A stretch of 64,000 bases of DNA, taken from the NCBI GenBank assembly GCA_016215645.1, contig JACRIX010000061.1, forward strand, positions 1 through 64,000, given 5' to 3'. Positions 21,625-31,815 of the stretch are shown here, in pieces (the stretch's first letter is position 1; every line of letters begins with the position of its first letter). Origin of the DNA: Rhodocyclales bacterium (GTDB lineage: Bacteria; Pseudomonadota; Gammaproteobacteria; Burkholderiales; Rhodocyclaceae). A model generated the notes under the pieces. The model searched no databases and was not told where the DNA came from. It was given only the letters and a program-made list of their open reading frames with translations. The translations under genes were made by a program, and so were the position numbers.

Positions 21625-23180
21625 CAGAAGATCACGTCGCGGTTGAGGATCATCGCCGGATCGGCCTGGCGCTTCATGGCCAGGTGGCGATCGACCAGCG
21701 CATCGCCGAAGACGCGGCGGATGTAGCCTTTCATCATGCCGCCGAAGCGGTAGTAGCTGGCACCCATATCCACACCGATGTCGTAGATCGCATTCTTGAA
21801 GGACTGGAAGTGGTCGCGGCTGTACACCTCGCCCTCGATCATGGGTTCGAACTCGCAGCCATAGGCCCAGCCTTCGGCGCCGGGCGGAACGCAGCTCATC
21901 TCGTAATGCGGGGCGTGGTCGGCGCGCAGCTTTATGCCGACGCAATACAACGTGTAATGGCGGAAATACTTGCGGCAGACCGCGTTGCCGCGCTCGACAG
22001 CCTCGACGAAACGATCGGCCGATGTCGCCAGGTCGGGGATCACCATGTTGCGCGAGCCCCAATGCTTCCAGACCGCGCGCGAGAAGACCACGCTGCGGTC
22101 GTCCATGCGCCCGTCGCGATGAAACTCGGGACGGCGGAACTCGGGAAATACGGCCTGCTTGCGCCTCAGCAGGTAGAGCGCCTCACCGATCTGCCACGGC
22201 CGCAACGCGTAGTGCCCGGCCATGCACAGGGCGAAACCGAACTCGCCATAGCCGCGCAGGCGCTGTTCCCAGGTCGCCTTGAAGGCCGCCTCACGCTCGT
22301 CGGAATCGAAGGCGACCAGGAGGTTCACCGCGCAGTCCATGATGGTGAGGATGCCCGAGTAATCGCTGGCGTCATTGCGGTCCAGCAATTGCAGGTCTTC
22401 GATTGCCGTGCGCAGCGAGGAGTAATAGTAGTAATGCATGCGCAGCGGGGTGTAGGGCCGGACGCGCAGGGTGACTTCGGTGATCACGCCGAACTGGCCG
22501 TAGCCGAGGATCACGCGCTGGAAGAGCTCGGCATTCTCGCTGTCGGAACACTCGACGATGTCGCCGGTCGGCGTCACCACCCGCAAGGCGATGGCCTGGT
22601 CGGCGCTGCACCCGAGGCGCGCGGAATTCACATCGATGCCGCCGACGCCCAGCGTGCCGCCGACTGACGAGGTCATGTTGAGCGGCGCCGAGAGGTAATC
22701 CAGATTCTCCCGCCGCAATTCCTCGGCCAGCGCGTGCCAGTAAATGCCGGCCTCGCAGCGCACGGTCAACGCGTCCGCGTCGACATGCAACACGCGGCTC
22801 ATGCCGGTCATGTCCAGCAGCACGCCGCCATAGGCGACGGATTCGCCTTCGGTGGTGAGGCCACCGCCGCGCACCGTGACCGGCACGCGATGCGCCTGCG
22901 CTGCCTTCAACAGCGCAGCAACCTGGGCCGTGCTGCGCGCGACCACCACCCCGTGGGGCATGCCGTAGGCCGTGCCGCCGGCATCGGTGGCGAAAATGCC
23001 GCGTGTGGCCATGCTTTCCGCGACCTCGACACCGGCCGCGCGCAATTCGGCGACGTAGGCATCCCAGCCGCCGCCGTTCCAGCGCGCAGGATTGGTCTGC
23101 TGTCGAACAATGCCCTTCAGGGCGTCGGGGGCCACCGGACAGGGGCCGACGGTGCCGGGTACTACGGGGGGGATCAACAA
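21624..23180 (-). CDS. FAD-linked oxidase (PCMH/GlcD-type)
   Basis: A flavoenzyme of up to 518 aa of the FAD-binding PCMH superfamily. It has GVVVARSTAQVAALLKAA, VTVRGGGLTTEGESVAYGGVL, SSVGGTLGVGGI and GYGQFGVITEVTLRV, the usual pyrophosphate-binding series, and a cytokinin-dehydrogenase-like C-terminal half. The longest frame starts at TTG 23180 without a good ribosome site; GTG at 23135 is an alternative. The downstream Fe-S and flavoprotein genes follow with overlaps, giving a three-gene module resembling a membrane-independent glycolate-oxidase-like electron chain. Substrate unknown. Confidence 0.82.
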   Translation of the reverse strand: MLIPPVVPGTVGPCPVAPDALKGIVRQQTNPARWNGGGWDAYVAELRAAGVEVAESMATRGIFATDAGGTAYGMPHGVVVARSTAQVAALLKAAQAHRVPVTVRGGGLTTEGESVAYGGVLLDMTGMSRVLHVDADALTVRCEAGIYWHALAEELRRENLDYLSAPLNMTSSVGGTLGVGGIDVNSARLGCSADQAIALRVVTPTGDIVECSDSENAELFQRVILGYGQFGVITEVTLRVRPYTPLRMHYYYYSSLRTAIEDLQLLDRNDASDYSGILTIMDCAVNLLVAFDSDEREAAFKATWEQRLRGYGEFGFALCMAGHYALRPWQIGEALYLLRRKQAVFPEFRRPEFHRDGRMDDRSVVFSRAVWKHWGSRNMVIPDLATSADRFVEAVERGNAVCRKYFRHYTLYCVGIKLRADHAPHYEMSCVPPGAEGWAYGCEFEPMIEGEVYSRDHFQSFKNAIYDIGVDMGASYYRFGGMMKGYIRRVFGDALVDRHLAMKRQADPAMILNRDVIF

Positions 23181-23235
23181 GGGACGCTACCGGGAAATCG
23201 AAGGCGCCAATGATACCGCCGCGCCGACGGCGGTA

Positions 23236-23439
23236 TCACAAATCACGCACGCGTCCAGGCCCGATATACGCCTGCGCCGCATCCTTCACCCTGGACTCCA
23301 GTCCGCCGGCGGGCAACCAATTCGGCAGCCCGACGAGAAGTCCGTCTGGTCCTTCGGCGTCGAGCGCGGCTCGGATCGCTTCGCGGGCACAGGCGTGCAG
23401 GCCGCAGATCCAGGGTGGAGCCGCGGCGCGGGTCACCAT
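23236..23439 (-). CDS. possible small protein upstream of the FAD-linked oxidase
   Basis: A 67-aa frame beginning MVTRAAAPPWICGLHACAR and ending at TGA 23236. Codon use is like that of the neighbours, and the sequence (GLLVGLPNWLPAGGLESRV) looks protein-like rather than like a shadow frame. There is only a weak ribosome site and I recognise no family. The frame stays open upstream, so it could also be the tail of a decayed longer gene. The rest of the 23181-23667 gap holds only AT-richer DNA near 23470-23510 that may contain the kinase promoter. Confidence 0.35.
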   Translation of the reverse strand: MVTRAAAPPWICGLHACAREAIRAALDAEGPDGLLVGLPNWLPAGGLESRVKDAAQAYIGPGRVRDL

Positions 23440-23667
23440 GTCCAGCCAGGACGGCTTCCCCGCCCCGGCAAAATGTCTTGTATCGTGTGCACTTTTGGAA
23501 AACTGGTACCTCATGGGCGCCCAGATAGACCGAAATGGTTTCACCACCTGCCGCGTCCCTTCGACGGATGATGGTGGCCTGACCTTGATCGCTGTTGCCA
23601 CCGAATTGAGCAACGCCGGGTGTCGACACCCCATGGGGGAGCGCCCGATGAGCGGACGCCTGACGAC

Positions 23668-25953
23668 ATGAACGACTACGCCAGCCTGTCGCGCGAGCAA
23701 CTGATCGAGCGCCTGTCCGCCCTGGAGCACCTCATGCCCGACAGTGAGCGGGCCTCGCCTGGTCACAGCCGATCCGACCAGGAATACCGCACCATCATCC
23801 AGGCATCGATGGACGGATTCTGGAAGATTGCGGCCGATGGCCGCCTCCTCGACTGCAATGACGCCGCCTGCGCCATGCTGGGCTACCGGCGGGACGAGAT
23901 GCTGGCGCTTTCCATCCACGACATCGATCTACTTGAGGACGACGCGCGAGCCGCCGAGCACATGCGCCAGATCATCGCGCGCGGCCATGATCGATTCGAG
24001 ACCCGGCACCGGCGCAAGGATGGCGACAGCATCGTCGTCGAGGTCAGCGCCTATTGCGTGCCCGCCGTCGAGGCGCCGCTGCTGTTTGGCTTTATCCGCG
24101 ACATTTCGGCCGGCAAGGTGGCGGACGAGGCGCTGCGCCAGAGCCAGGAACGGTACCGGACGGTGGTCGACCAGCAGACCGACCTGATAATCCGTTTCCT
24201 GCCGGACGGAACACTTACATTTGTCAACGCTGTCGCTTGCAGCAGATCGGGCAAGACATCCGCGGAGCTCATTGGCCGCCGCTGGCAACCGATGGTACAT
24301 CCCGAAGACCTGCCCGGCGTCGAGGCCGAATTGAGGGAACTGGCGCCCGGCAGGCCCACGGCGGTGAGCGAGATCCGCTTCCGTACCGAGAATGGCGATC
24401 TGGGCTGGATGCAGTTCGCCAGCCGGGCTTTCTTCGACGATGCCGGAAGGCTTGCCGAGATCCAGTCCGTCGGCCGCGACATCACCGAGCGCAAGCAAAC
24501 CGAACTCGCCCTACGGGAGATGCAAACGTTCAAGCAGGCGATCCTCGACGGCGTCTCGGCCCAGGTGGCGGTGGTGGACAGGCGAGGAGTCGTTGTCGAG
24601 GTAAACGCGGCCTGGCGCCGCTTTGCCCACGACAACCCCCCGGCGCCGGGCCGCCTGCCCTGCAACGTCGATGTTGCCACGAACTACCTGGACATCTGCC
24701 GCACGGCTGCCGGCCACGATGCCGGGGACGCCCTGGCGGCGGCCAGCGGCATCCAGGCGGTTCTCGAGGGCCGCCTTCCCAGGTATGAGCAGGAATACCC
24801 ATGCCATGAGCCGCATGCGCAGCGCTGGTTCGCGATGACCGTGACGCCCCTGGAGCGGGACGGACGGGGCGCGGTAGTCTCGCATCACGACATCAGCGCA
24901 CCCCGACGGCTGGCTGAAGAATTATCGATGAGCGATGGGCGGCTCCGCAGCATCCTGCGGTCGGCCCCGGTGGGCATCGGCGTTCTGGCGGACCGGGTCT
25001 TCATCGAAGTGAATCCGGCGTTTTGCGCCATGACGGGCTATGCGACGGAGGAACTCGTCGGCCGGTCGGCGCGGATGCTGTACCCGACCGAAGCGGATTT
25101 CGAGCGCGTGGGCCTGGAGAAGTATCGGCAGATCGCCGACGAGGGTATCGGCCACATCGAATGCCGCTTCCTCACCAAGGATGGCCGCATCATCGATGTC
25201 GCGCTGTCCTCCGCACAGGTCGTACCGGGGAACTGGTCGCGCGGAGTCACGTTCGCCGCGGAAGACATCACCGCCAGGAAGCTGTCTGAACAACAAAGGT
25301 TCGCACAGGAGGCCAGGCAGCGGGAAGCCCTGATTCGCGAGGTGCACCACCGCATCAAGAATCACCTGCAAGGGGTGCTGGGCCTGATGGCCAATTCGAT
25401 CGCCAGGCACCCGGAACTGGCCGAGGCAATGGAAGCCATCTTCACGCGAGTGAATACGATCGCCAAGGTGTACGGCTTGCAGGGCAGCAAGCCGCATGCT
25501 CACGTGCGCATTTGCGACCTGATGGAAACCATGCTCGAAGGCACGCCAAGCTCCGCTCCAATCCAGCAGCGGAACCTGAGCGAGCACATGGAGGCCATCC
25601 TGTCGCCGCAGGAAGGGGTACCGATGGCACTGGTGATCAACGAGTTGACTACCAATGCCGACAAGCATCGGCGGGTGCAGGACGTCGCGCGGCCGGTACA
25701 GGTCAGTTACAGGATCGAAAGCGACAAGGTGACACTGCTGGTGACCAATGCACCGGCGAGCCTGCCGGAGGGCTTCGATCTCGCGAGTGGTGTGGGAACC
25801 AGTACCGGTCTCGAATTGCTGAAGGCGCTGCTGCCGCGAACGGGTGCGAGCCTAAGCTACCGACAGGAGGGCGACACCGTAATCGCCGAGCTGGTGCTGG
25901 TACCGCCTCTGGTGACCTGCCGCGCGCGCAACACGAACGCGCCGCCCACCTGA
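23668..25953 (+). CDS. multi-PAS sensor histidine kinase (HisKA_2/HWE-like)
   Basis: A cytoplasmic 761-aa kinase with four PAS domains (about 40-155, 160-280, 290-425 and 435-550). The third is the recurring module with NAAWRRFA, TNYLDIC and EYPCHEP followed by RWF. The kinase core is of the HisKA_2 type: EVHHRIKNHLQG with phospho-acceptor H561, N-box ALVINELTTNADKH, and GTSTGLELLKALL. It has no receiver and no membrane segment. ATG 23668 is preferred to GTG 23620, but neither has a strong ribosome site. This type often pairs with separate receivers such as ANTAR regulators. Confidence 0.88.
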   Translation: MNDYASLSREQLIERLSALEHLMPDSERASPGHSRSDQEYRTIIQASMDGFWKIAADGRLLDCNDAACAMLGYRRDEMLALSIHDIDLLEDDARAAEHMRQIIARGHDRFETRHRRKDGDSIVVEVSAYCVPAVEAPLLFGFIRDISAGKVADEALRQSQERYRTVVDQQTDLIIRFLPDGTLTFVNAVACSRSGKTSAELIGRRWQPMVHPEDLPGVEAELRELAPGRPTAVSEIRFRTENGDLGWMQFASRAFFDDAGRLAEIQSVGRDITERKQTELALREMQTFKQAILDGVSAQVAVVDRRGVVVEVNAAWRRFAHDNPPAPGRLPCNVDVATNYLDICRTAAGHDAGDALAAASGIQAVLEGRLPRYEQEYPCHEPHAQRWFAMTVTPLERDGRGAVVSHHDISAPRRLAEELSMSDGRLRSILRSAPVGIGVLADRVFIEVNPAFCAMTGYATEELVGRSARMLYPTEADFERVGLEKYRQIADEGIGHIECRFLTKDGRIIDVALSSAQVVPGNWSRGVTFAAEDITARKLSEQQRFAQEARQREALIREVHHRIKNHLQGVLGLMANSIARHPELAEAMEAIFTRVNTIAKVYGLQGSKPHAHVRICDLMETMLEGTPSSAPIQQRNLSEHMEAILSPQEGVPMALVINELTTNADKHRRVQDVARPVQVSYRIESDKVTLLVTNAPASLPEGFDLASGVGTSTGLELLKALLPRTGASLSYRQEGDTVIAELVLVPPLVTCRARNTNAPPT

Positions 25954-26030
25954 GCCGCGCTGTCGCGCGCGGGCCTTGCGGTCCGCCATCGCTTCGCCCG
26001 TTCAGATCGAAAGGAACGGGATCGGCGGTC

Positions 26031-27269
26031 TCAGGGCGCGATCGCCCCCACCGTCAGCGCCGCGGGCTGCTGCCGCAGCCGCGCCCCCCAGGTTTCGATC
26101 CACCCGGCCAGATCCGCGGCCGGCATCGGGCGTGCGACGAAATAACCCTGTGTCATGTCGCAGCCAGTGCTAACCAGGAAGTTCCAGTCGGCACTGTCTT
26201 CCACACCCTCGGCAACGACGTCGATGCCCAGTTGTCGGGCGAGGGTCAGGTTGGCTTCGAAGATCGCGCGCAAGGTGGGATCGGCATAGGCGCGGTGCAC
26301 GAAGCTGCGGTCGATCTTGAGTTCGTCGAACGGAATATCGCGCAACTGGACCAGGGAGGAATGCCCGGTACCGAAATCGTCTATCGACAGGCGAAAACGC
26401 TTCAGACGCAGCCGGGTAAGGATTTCGAGCGGCACGCGCAAGTCCGCCATGAGGCGGCTTTCCGTCACCTCGAGCACGATATCCGCGGGAGACACCCCCG
26501 CCGATGCCGCCTCGCAAGAGACAAAATCGGCGAAGCTCAGCGAACGCAGGTTGTCCATCGACACGTTGATCGCCACCTTGAGTGACAGCCCCGTGTCGCG
26601 CCACCTGCGCGCCTGCGCCAGGGCTTCGCGCAAAACAGCGCGGGTAAGGTCGTCAATCAACCCGCCGGCTTCCGCGATTCCGATGAACTGGTCGGGATAG
26701 ACCATGCCATCTTTCGGGTGCCGCCAGCGCACCAGAGTCTCGACGCCAACCACGCGGCCGTCACCGACGTTGACCTTCGGCTGGTAGAAATTGACCAGCT
26801 CCCCATTGGCGATCGCGGCGCGCAAGGTTTCGACGCCATAGGCGTCGCGCCGGACCCGGCCCTCGCCGCGCCGCGGCGGCGTCCAGCCCTCCAGCAGCCG
26901 CGCCAGCGCGTCGGGCGGGACGGGCTTGTGCAGATAGCCGAGCACATCGATGCTGTGCGCCTGTACCAGCTTGCTGGCGGCCGCCAGCATGCGTTCGTCT
27001 TCGCCGCTGATCAGCACCAGGCTGCCCGTGTAACGCAGTTCGACGAGATGGCGGACGAACTCGATGCCATCCATTCCCGGCATGTTGAGGTCGAGCAGAA
27101 TCAAGTCCGGCGCCCCCCCAGGGCCGGCGATGGCATCGAGCGCCGCGGCGCCGCTGACGTGCGGAAACAAGGTCGCGAAGCCGAGGTTTTCCAATTGTCG
27201 ACCGAGCAGCCTGAGCATGAAGGGCTCGTCGTCGAGCAGCATGATCTTGACCGTGGAGTTATGTGCCAT
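26031..27269 (-). CDS. REC-EAL cyclic-di-GMP phosphodiesterase response regulator
   Basis: A 412-aa response regulator whose output is predicted to hydrolyse cyclic di-GMP. Residues 8-130 form a receiver with MLLDDE and acceptor D60 (LLDLNMPGMDG). Residues about 150-395 form an EAL domain with ETLVRW, the substrate and metal residues in INVSMDN, EVTES, IDDFGTGHSS, KIDRSFV and EGVED. The catalytic set looks complete, so it should be active. Its start overlaps the end of the MHYT hybrid kinase by 11 bp, which makes that kinase its likely phospho-donor. Confidence 0.92.
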   Translation of the reverse strand: MAHNSTVKIMLLDDEPFMLRLLGRQLENLGFATLFPHVSGAAALDAIAGPGGAPDLILLDLNMPGMDGIEFVRHLVELRYTGSLVLISGEDERMLAAASKLVQAHSIDVLGYLHKPVPPDALARLLEGWTPPRRGEGRVRRDAYGVETLRAAIANGELVNFYQPKVNVGDGRVVGVETLVRWRHPKDGMVYPDQFIGIAEAGGLIDDLTRAVLREALAQARRWRDTGLSLKVAINVSMDNLRSLSFADFVSCEAASAGVSPADIVLEVTESRLMADLRVPLEILTRLRLKRFRLSIDDFGTGHSSLVQLRDIPFDELKIDRSFVHRAYADPTLRAIFEANLTLARQLGIDVVAEGVEDSADWNFLVSTGCDMTQGYFVARPMPAADLAGWIETWGARLRQQPAALTVGAIAP

Positions 27270-30200
27270 GGTTCGTTTCCTCTTGGTGATGTCGCGCGGT
27301 CAAGCCGGCAAGTGCCGTATCGACCGCGGCCAGTTCAACTGTAAAGCGCTGCAGCAACGTCCCCACCTCGTCCGTCCGGCCAGCCTTGCCGGCCACTTCG
27401 AGTTCGGCGCACACCTCGCCAAGCGCCAGGGCGCCGACCGAGCGCGCCGCCGACTTGAGCTTGTGTGCCGCCATGGCGGCGGCGGCGAGGTCGCCGGCAT
27501 GGCAGGCCGTGCGCAGTTCGGCGGCGCTCGTGCCGGCGCTGTCGGCGAAAATGAGAAGCAGACTGCGTATCGTCGACGGATCGTCGCCAACCAGTCCTTG
27601 CAGAACGCTGACATCGAGCGCCGGTGCCTTGCCGCGACGTGCGGGACTGGCGGCAGCCGGCGCTGCTGGCGCCCGATCGGTAACGCTTGCCGGCGCATCG
27701 ATATCATGGTGCGCAGGTTCGTTTCCCGCCGGCATCCATTTGGCCAGCACGGTCTTCAGCTTTTCCAGCGCCACCGGCTTGCTCAGGTAGTCGTCCATGC
27801 CCGCAGCCCGGCAGCGTTCCGCCTCCCCCGCGAGGGCGTTTGCGGTCAGGGCGATGATTGGTAGGCGGCCGCGGCCCTCGCGGGCGCGGATGGAGGCGGC
27901 CAGCTCATAGCCGTCCATGTGCGGCATGTGCAGGTCGGTCAGCAGCAGTGCGAAGTCGCCACTGGTCCAGGCATCGAGGGCCTTGAGCCCGTCCTCCGCG
28001 ATGTGGGCCGCGTAGCCGAGCAAACCCAATTGCCTCTGGATCACTTTCTGGTTGGTTTGGTTGTCCTCGGCAACCAGAATCAGGCGGCCCAGCCGCCTCG
28101 CCTCATCGCGCGACAGCCGACTGGCGAGAGCCACGGCGTCACCGGAGGTAGTTACCCGGGGCGCTTCCGCTGCCACGCGCCCGGCGGCGGCCGCCACTGC
28201 CCAAAGAAAAGTCTCGCGATCGAGCAGATTGCCATCCACCAGAACCAGTTCGGCACAATCGATCCGCGGCTTGCGCCGCTGGCCGCGTCCGATCACGACG
28301 AAGCGCAGGTCCTCGGCCGGACGGCTGGCGGCGATCCGGTCGAGCTCGCCGCCGGACGGCCCGGCCCCACCGCCATCGATGATCCATAGCGCGAGACCGG
28401 GCGGATCACGCCGAGCCCGTGCGGTGGCCAGATCCGTTTCCCGTGCGACGGTCGCTCCACCATGGGTCAGGTAGGCGGCAAAATCATCGGCCAGGCTCTG
28501 CGCGTCGCCAACGATGACGCATCGCAGTCCTTGCACGGGCGCGGCCGACTCCTCGGCGTCGGCGGCCGCCGGCAGTGACACGAAGGGCAGGCGCATGATG
28601 AAGACGGCCCCCTTTCCCGGCTGGCTCTCCACCGTGATCGCACCTCCCATCATCTGCAGCAAATGATGGGAAATGGCCAGGCCCAGGCCGGTACCACCAA
28701 ACCGCCGGGTGGTGGATATATCGGCCTGGCTGAAGGGGGTGAACAGCCGCGCCCGAGCCTGCTCGTCCATGCCGATGCCATTATCGGTCACGACGAACTC
28801 GATGGTCACGCCCGTGTCGCTGCGCGCGGCAAGGGTCGCGCGCAGCGACACCCTGCCCGGCCGCTCGCCATCGCCGCAGAACTTGATCGCATTGTTGGTG
28901 AGGTTGACCAGGATCTGGCGCAGGCGCAGTTGGTCACCGAGGACTTCCGCGGGTATCGCCGGATCGACGAACAAGCTCAGATCAACCCGCTTCCTGGCCG
29001 CCAGGTGATCGAGCATCTTGCAGACTTGTGTCACCACCTGGTTCACCGAAATCGCTTCGTTCTCAAGTTCCAGGCGGCCGGCTTCGATCTTGGAAAAGTC
29101 GAGGATGTCCTCGATGATGCCCAGCAGGGAATAGGCCGAGTCACGGATGGTGTCGACGATCTCCACCTGTTGACCTTCGAGCCGGGTCTGGTGCAGCACA
29201 TCCGCCATGCCGACGACGCCGTTCATCGGCGTGCGGATCTCGTGGCTCATCGCGGCGAGAAAGGCCGATTTGGCCTGGCTTGCAAGTTCAGCCTCGACTC
29301 GCGCCTGCTGCAGGTCGGCGGTACGGGCTTCGACCTTGGCTTCGAGCTCCAGGTTGAGCAGTCTCAGCGATTCCTCGGCCCGCTCACGCTCGGTGATGTC
29401 ACGCAAGTCGACGACCACCATCGGGCCTTCGGGCGTTTCCAGATCGCTGAGCTTGATTTCGACCGGGATGGAATCGCCATTGCGATGGCGTACCCGGATG
29501 CCACGGGCGGCGCCCGGCGCAGCGGAAGCCGAATCCGTCAGGCAGGCCCGCCAGCCGTCCGGTTCGGCCACCGCGGGGGGATTGGTGATCAGGCGCCCCA
29601 GATTCGAGCCGATCAGATCCCGCGTTTTCCACCCGGACAGGACTTCGACGGTGCGATTCGCCGCCCGTATCCTGCCGGCGGCGTCGATCATCAACACCGC
29701 ATCGGGCGAACCCTCGAACAAGTCCTTGAACTTCTTTTGCTCGCGCTCCCGCTCCAGTTCGGCACCGACGCGGATGGCCATCAGTTGCAGCAGCGTCCTT
29801 ACCGCCTCGGCGTTGCCCAGCGGACGGCGCGACATGATGCCGACCAGACCGAGCGGCAAGTGCTCCGCGCTCCAGAGCGGTGTCGCCGAGTAGGATTCGA
29901 CGCCCATCTGCGCCAACAGAACGTCGGTGGGAAACAACTTCTGAACAGCCGCCGGAAAGACGCAGAAGTCCTTGCCGACAACATCGGCGCAGGGCGTCCC
30001 GGCCAGATCGTAGGAGAAATTCGCGACCAATTCGCCGTCGGCGCACAGGGCCCGTGTCGTCACCCGCCCGCCCGAGGCATCGACTTCACCGATGAAAGCG
30101 AATTCGACGTTCAGCAACTCGCTCAAGGACAGCGTCACCAGCCGCAGGAACGCCTCGCCTGACTTGTCGGAGGCCAGCGCCAGCAGCGCACGTTCGGTCA

Positions 30201-31725
30201 GCTTGCGCTGCTGGATGTCCTCGGAATAGATCGCCATGCCCTCGGCCACCGGCTGACTGATCAGGCGGAACCAGCCCCTGCTGCCGTCCGGAAGGGACAA
30301 CTGGGCGTCGAACTTGTGCGTGACGCGCTGCTCCAGGCTGCTTTTCATCAGCGCATAGGCCTCGGTCAACTCCAGTTCCGGCCAGCATTCGGTCACGGTC
30401 CTGCCCAGCATCTGGTCACTGGCGCGCCGGTTGTGGGCTTCGGCGGCCTTGTTGATATAGCGGTAGCGCCAATCGAAGCCGACGATCTGGCAGCCTTCGA
30501 GCATGGAGTCGAGCATGCTGCGCATGCCGGATTCGCTCTCACGCAAGGCGAATTCAACTTCCTTGCGTGCCGTGATGTTGACGTGCGACACCACGACAAA
30601 CTGCGCACCGGCGGTTTCAAAGCGGGTGGCGCGAAAAACGAACCAGCGCCGTTCCCGCGCCGAGTGGCAGGGATACTCGAACACACCCTCCTCGCGCCGG
30701 CCGGCAAGCAGTTCGCGGATCAGCGCCGCGGCGGTCGCGGCCTCGCCAACCCCTTGTGCCGCCGCCCGGTCGCATACGTCGAGGTAATTCACTCCCTTGC
30801 CGGCCCGATCCGCCGGCAGCCCATTCTGCTCGGCGAACTCGCGCCAGGCACGGTTGGCGAGGAGGATACAGCCGGCATTTTCGAGCACGGCGATATGCGC
30901 ACTCAGGGAATCGAGCGCGGCGTGGGTGAAGCGTTTCGAGTCGTCCAGCCGACGATCCAGATGCGACCGTTCGATCTGCACCAGCATCAGCGCGTGCTGC
31001 CGCGCCCTGCGTTGATCCACCAGGGCGACGAGGATTCCCCCGCCAAACCAGAGCAGCGCGACCAGCGACACCAGCAGCGCCGACTCCGCCTGGCCGATGC
31101 CGGGGGCGGCGCTCAGGCAAATGCTGCCCGGCCGCACCTGCACGGCGAACATGGCGGTGTAGTGCATGCCGGCAATGGCCAGGCCCATGATCAGGCTGCC
31201 CAGTGCAATGCGCGGCACGGTCGGGATCCTTAACCGACCGCCCTGATACATCATCAGCAGCGCTCCGAGCGAAGCGACAACGGCAATCAGGAGCGAAACC
31301 GCAACCATGACCGGATCATGCTCGATCGGTGGCGACATCCGGATCGCCGCCATGCCGGCGAAATGCATGACGGCGATACCGGACCCCATCAACAGGCTGC
31401 CAGCGGCAAGCCGGAGCATGCCGACCTGCGCCGCGCCCAACACGTGGAATACCAGCAGGGCGGCGGCGATTGCCGGCAACGCCGAGAGCAGCGTCATCCC
31501 AAGGTCGTAGCCGACGGGAATCGTCCAGTGAGCCGCCAGCATGCCAACAAAATGCATGGACCAGATCGTCAGACCCAGGGTACCGCCCCCGGCAAGCATC
31601 CATGCCCTTGCCCTGCGGCCGCTGCTGGTGCGCATGCGCTCGGCGTGCGCCAGCGACGTCAGCGAGCCGACCACGGCGATCAGCAGGCTCAGGAGCACCA
31701 GCGGGATATCCCAGCCGATCGTCAC
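27259..31725 (-). CDS. MHYT-PAS-GAF hybrid histidine kinase with receivers and Hpt
   Basis: A 1488-aa membrane sensor. Seven or so helices in residues 1-245 carry three MHYT-type repeats (SMHFVGM, VMHFAGM, GMHYTAM), a predicted copper/diatomic gas sensor. Then follow PAS (about 275-395, NYLDVC and EYPCHS module), PAS, GAF (515-660), PAS, HisKA with H828, HATPase, a degenerate receiver (1065-1170), a receiver with D1264 and an Hpt domain with H1421. The GTG at 31725 is preferred over ATG 31749 because CGGGAGG lies 5 nt before it. It probably phosphorylates the overlapping REC-EAL protein. Confidence 0.9.
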   Translation of the reverse strand: MTIGWDIPLVLLSLLIAVVGSLTSLAHAERMRTSSGRRARAWMLAGGGTLGLTIWSMHFVGMLAAHWTIPVGYDLGMTLLSALPAIAAALLVFHVLGAAQVGMLRLAAGSLLMGSGIAVMHFAGMAAIRMSPPIEHDPVMVAVSLLIAVVASLGALLMMYQGGRLRIPTVPRIALGSLIMGLAIAGMHYTAMFAVQVRPGSICLSAAPGIGQAESALLVSLVALLWFGGGILVALVDQRRARQHALMLVQIERSHLDRRLDDSKRFTHAALDSLSAHIAVLENAGCILLANRAWREFAEQNGLPADRAGKGVNYLDVCDRAAAQGVGEAATAAALIRELLAGRREEGVFEYPCHSARERRWFVFRATRFETAGAQFVVVSHVNITARKEVEFALRESESGMRSMLDSMLEGCQIVGFDWRYRYINKAAEAHNRRASDQMLGRTVTECWPELELTEAYALMKSSLEQRVTHKFDAQLSLPDGSRGWFRLISQPVAEGMAIYSEDIQQRKLTERALLALASDKSGEAFLRLVTLSLSELLNVEFAFIGEVDASGGRVTTRALCADGELVANFSYDLAGTPCADVVGKDFCVFPAAVQKLFPTDVLLAQMGVESYSATPLWSAEHLPLGLVGIMSRRPLGNAEAVRTLLQLMAIRVGAELEREREQKKFKDLFEGSPDAVLMIDAAGRIRAANRTVEVLSGWKTRDLIGSNLGRLITNPPAVAEPDGWRACLTDSASAAPGAARGIRVRHRNGDSIPVEIKLSDLETPEGPMVVVDLRDITERERAEESLRLLNLELEAKVEARTADLQQARVEAELASQAKSAFLAAMSHEIRTPMNGVVGMADVLHQTRLEGQQVEIVDTIRDSAYSLLGIIEDILDFSKIEAGRLELENEAISVNQVVTQVCKMLDHLAARKRVDLSLFVDPAIPAEVLGDQLRLRQILVNLTNNAIKFCGDGERPGRVSLRATLAARSDTGVTIEFVVTDNGIGMDEQARARLFTPFSQADISTTRRFGGTGLGLAISHHLLQMMGGAITVESQPGKGAVFIMRLPFVSLPAAADAEESAAPVQGLRCVIVGDAQSLADDFAAYLTHGGATVARETDLATARARRDPPGLALWIIDGGGAGPSGGELDRIAASRPAEDLRFVVIGRGQRRKPRIDCAELVLVDGNLLDRETFLWAVAAAAGRVAAEAPRVTTSGDAVALASRLSRDEARRLGRLILVAEDNQTNQKVIQRQLGLLGYAAHIAEDGLKALDAWTSGDFALLLTDLHMPHMDGYELAASIRAREGRGRLPIIALTANALAGEAERCRAAGMDDYLSKPVALEKLKTVLAKWMPAGNEPAHHDIDAPASVTDRAPAAPAAASPARRGKAPALDVSVLQGLVGDDPSTIRSLLLIFADSAGTSAAELRTACHAGDLAAAAMAAHKLKSAARSVGALALGEVCAELEVAGKAGRTDEVGTLLQRFTVELAAVDTALAGLTARHHQEETNHGT

Positions 31726-31815
31726 GCCAGCCTCCCGTCCGCGCGGCATCCGCCTGACCGGGCGGCCATCGTGTCTACAGGTTCATGTCGCGGTCCGCGG
31801 TTCAGCATACCGGCT

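Noticed and set aside
25997-26020. 7-bp stem with 10-nt loop between convergent kinase and REC-EAL genes
   Set aside because: No T-run and a long loop; not convincing as a terminator.
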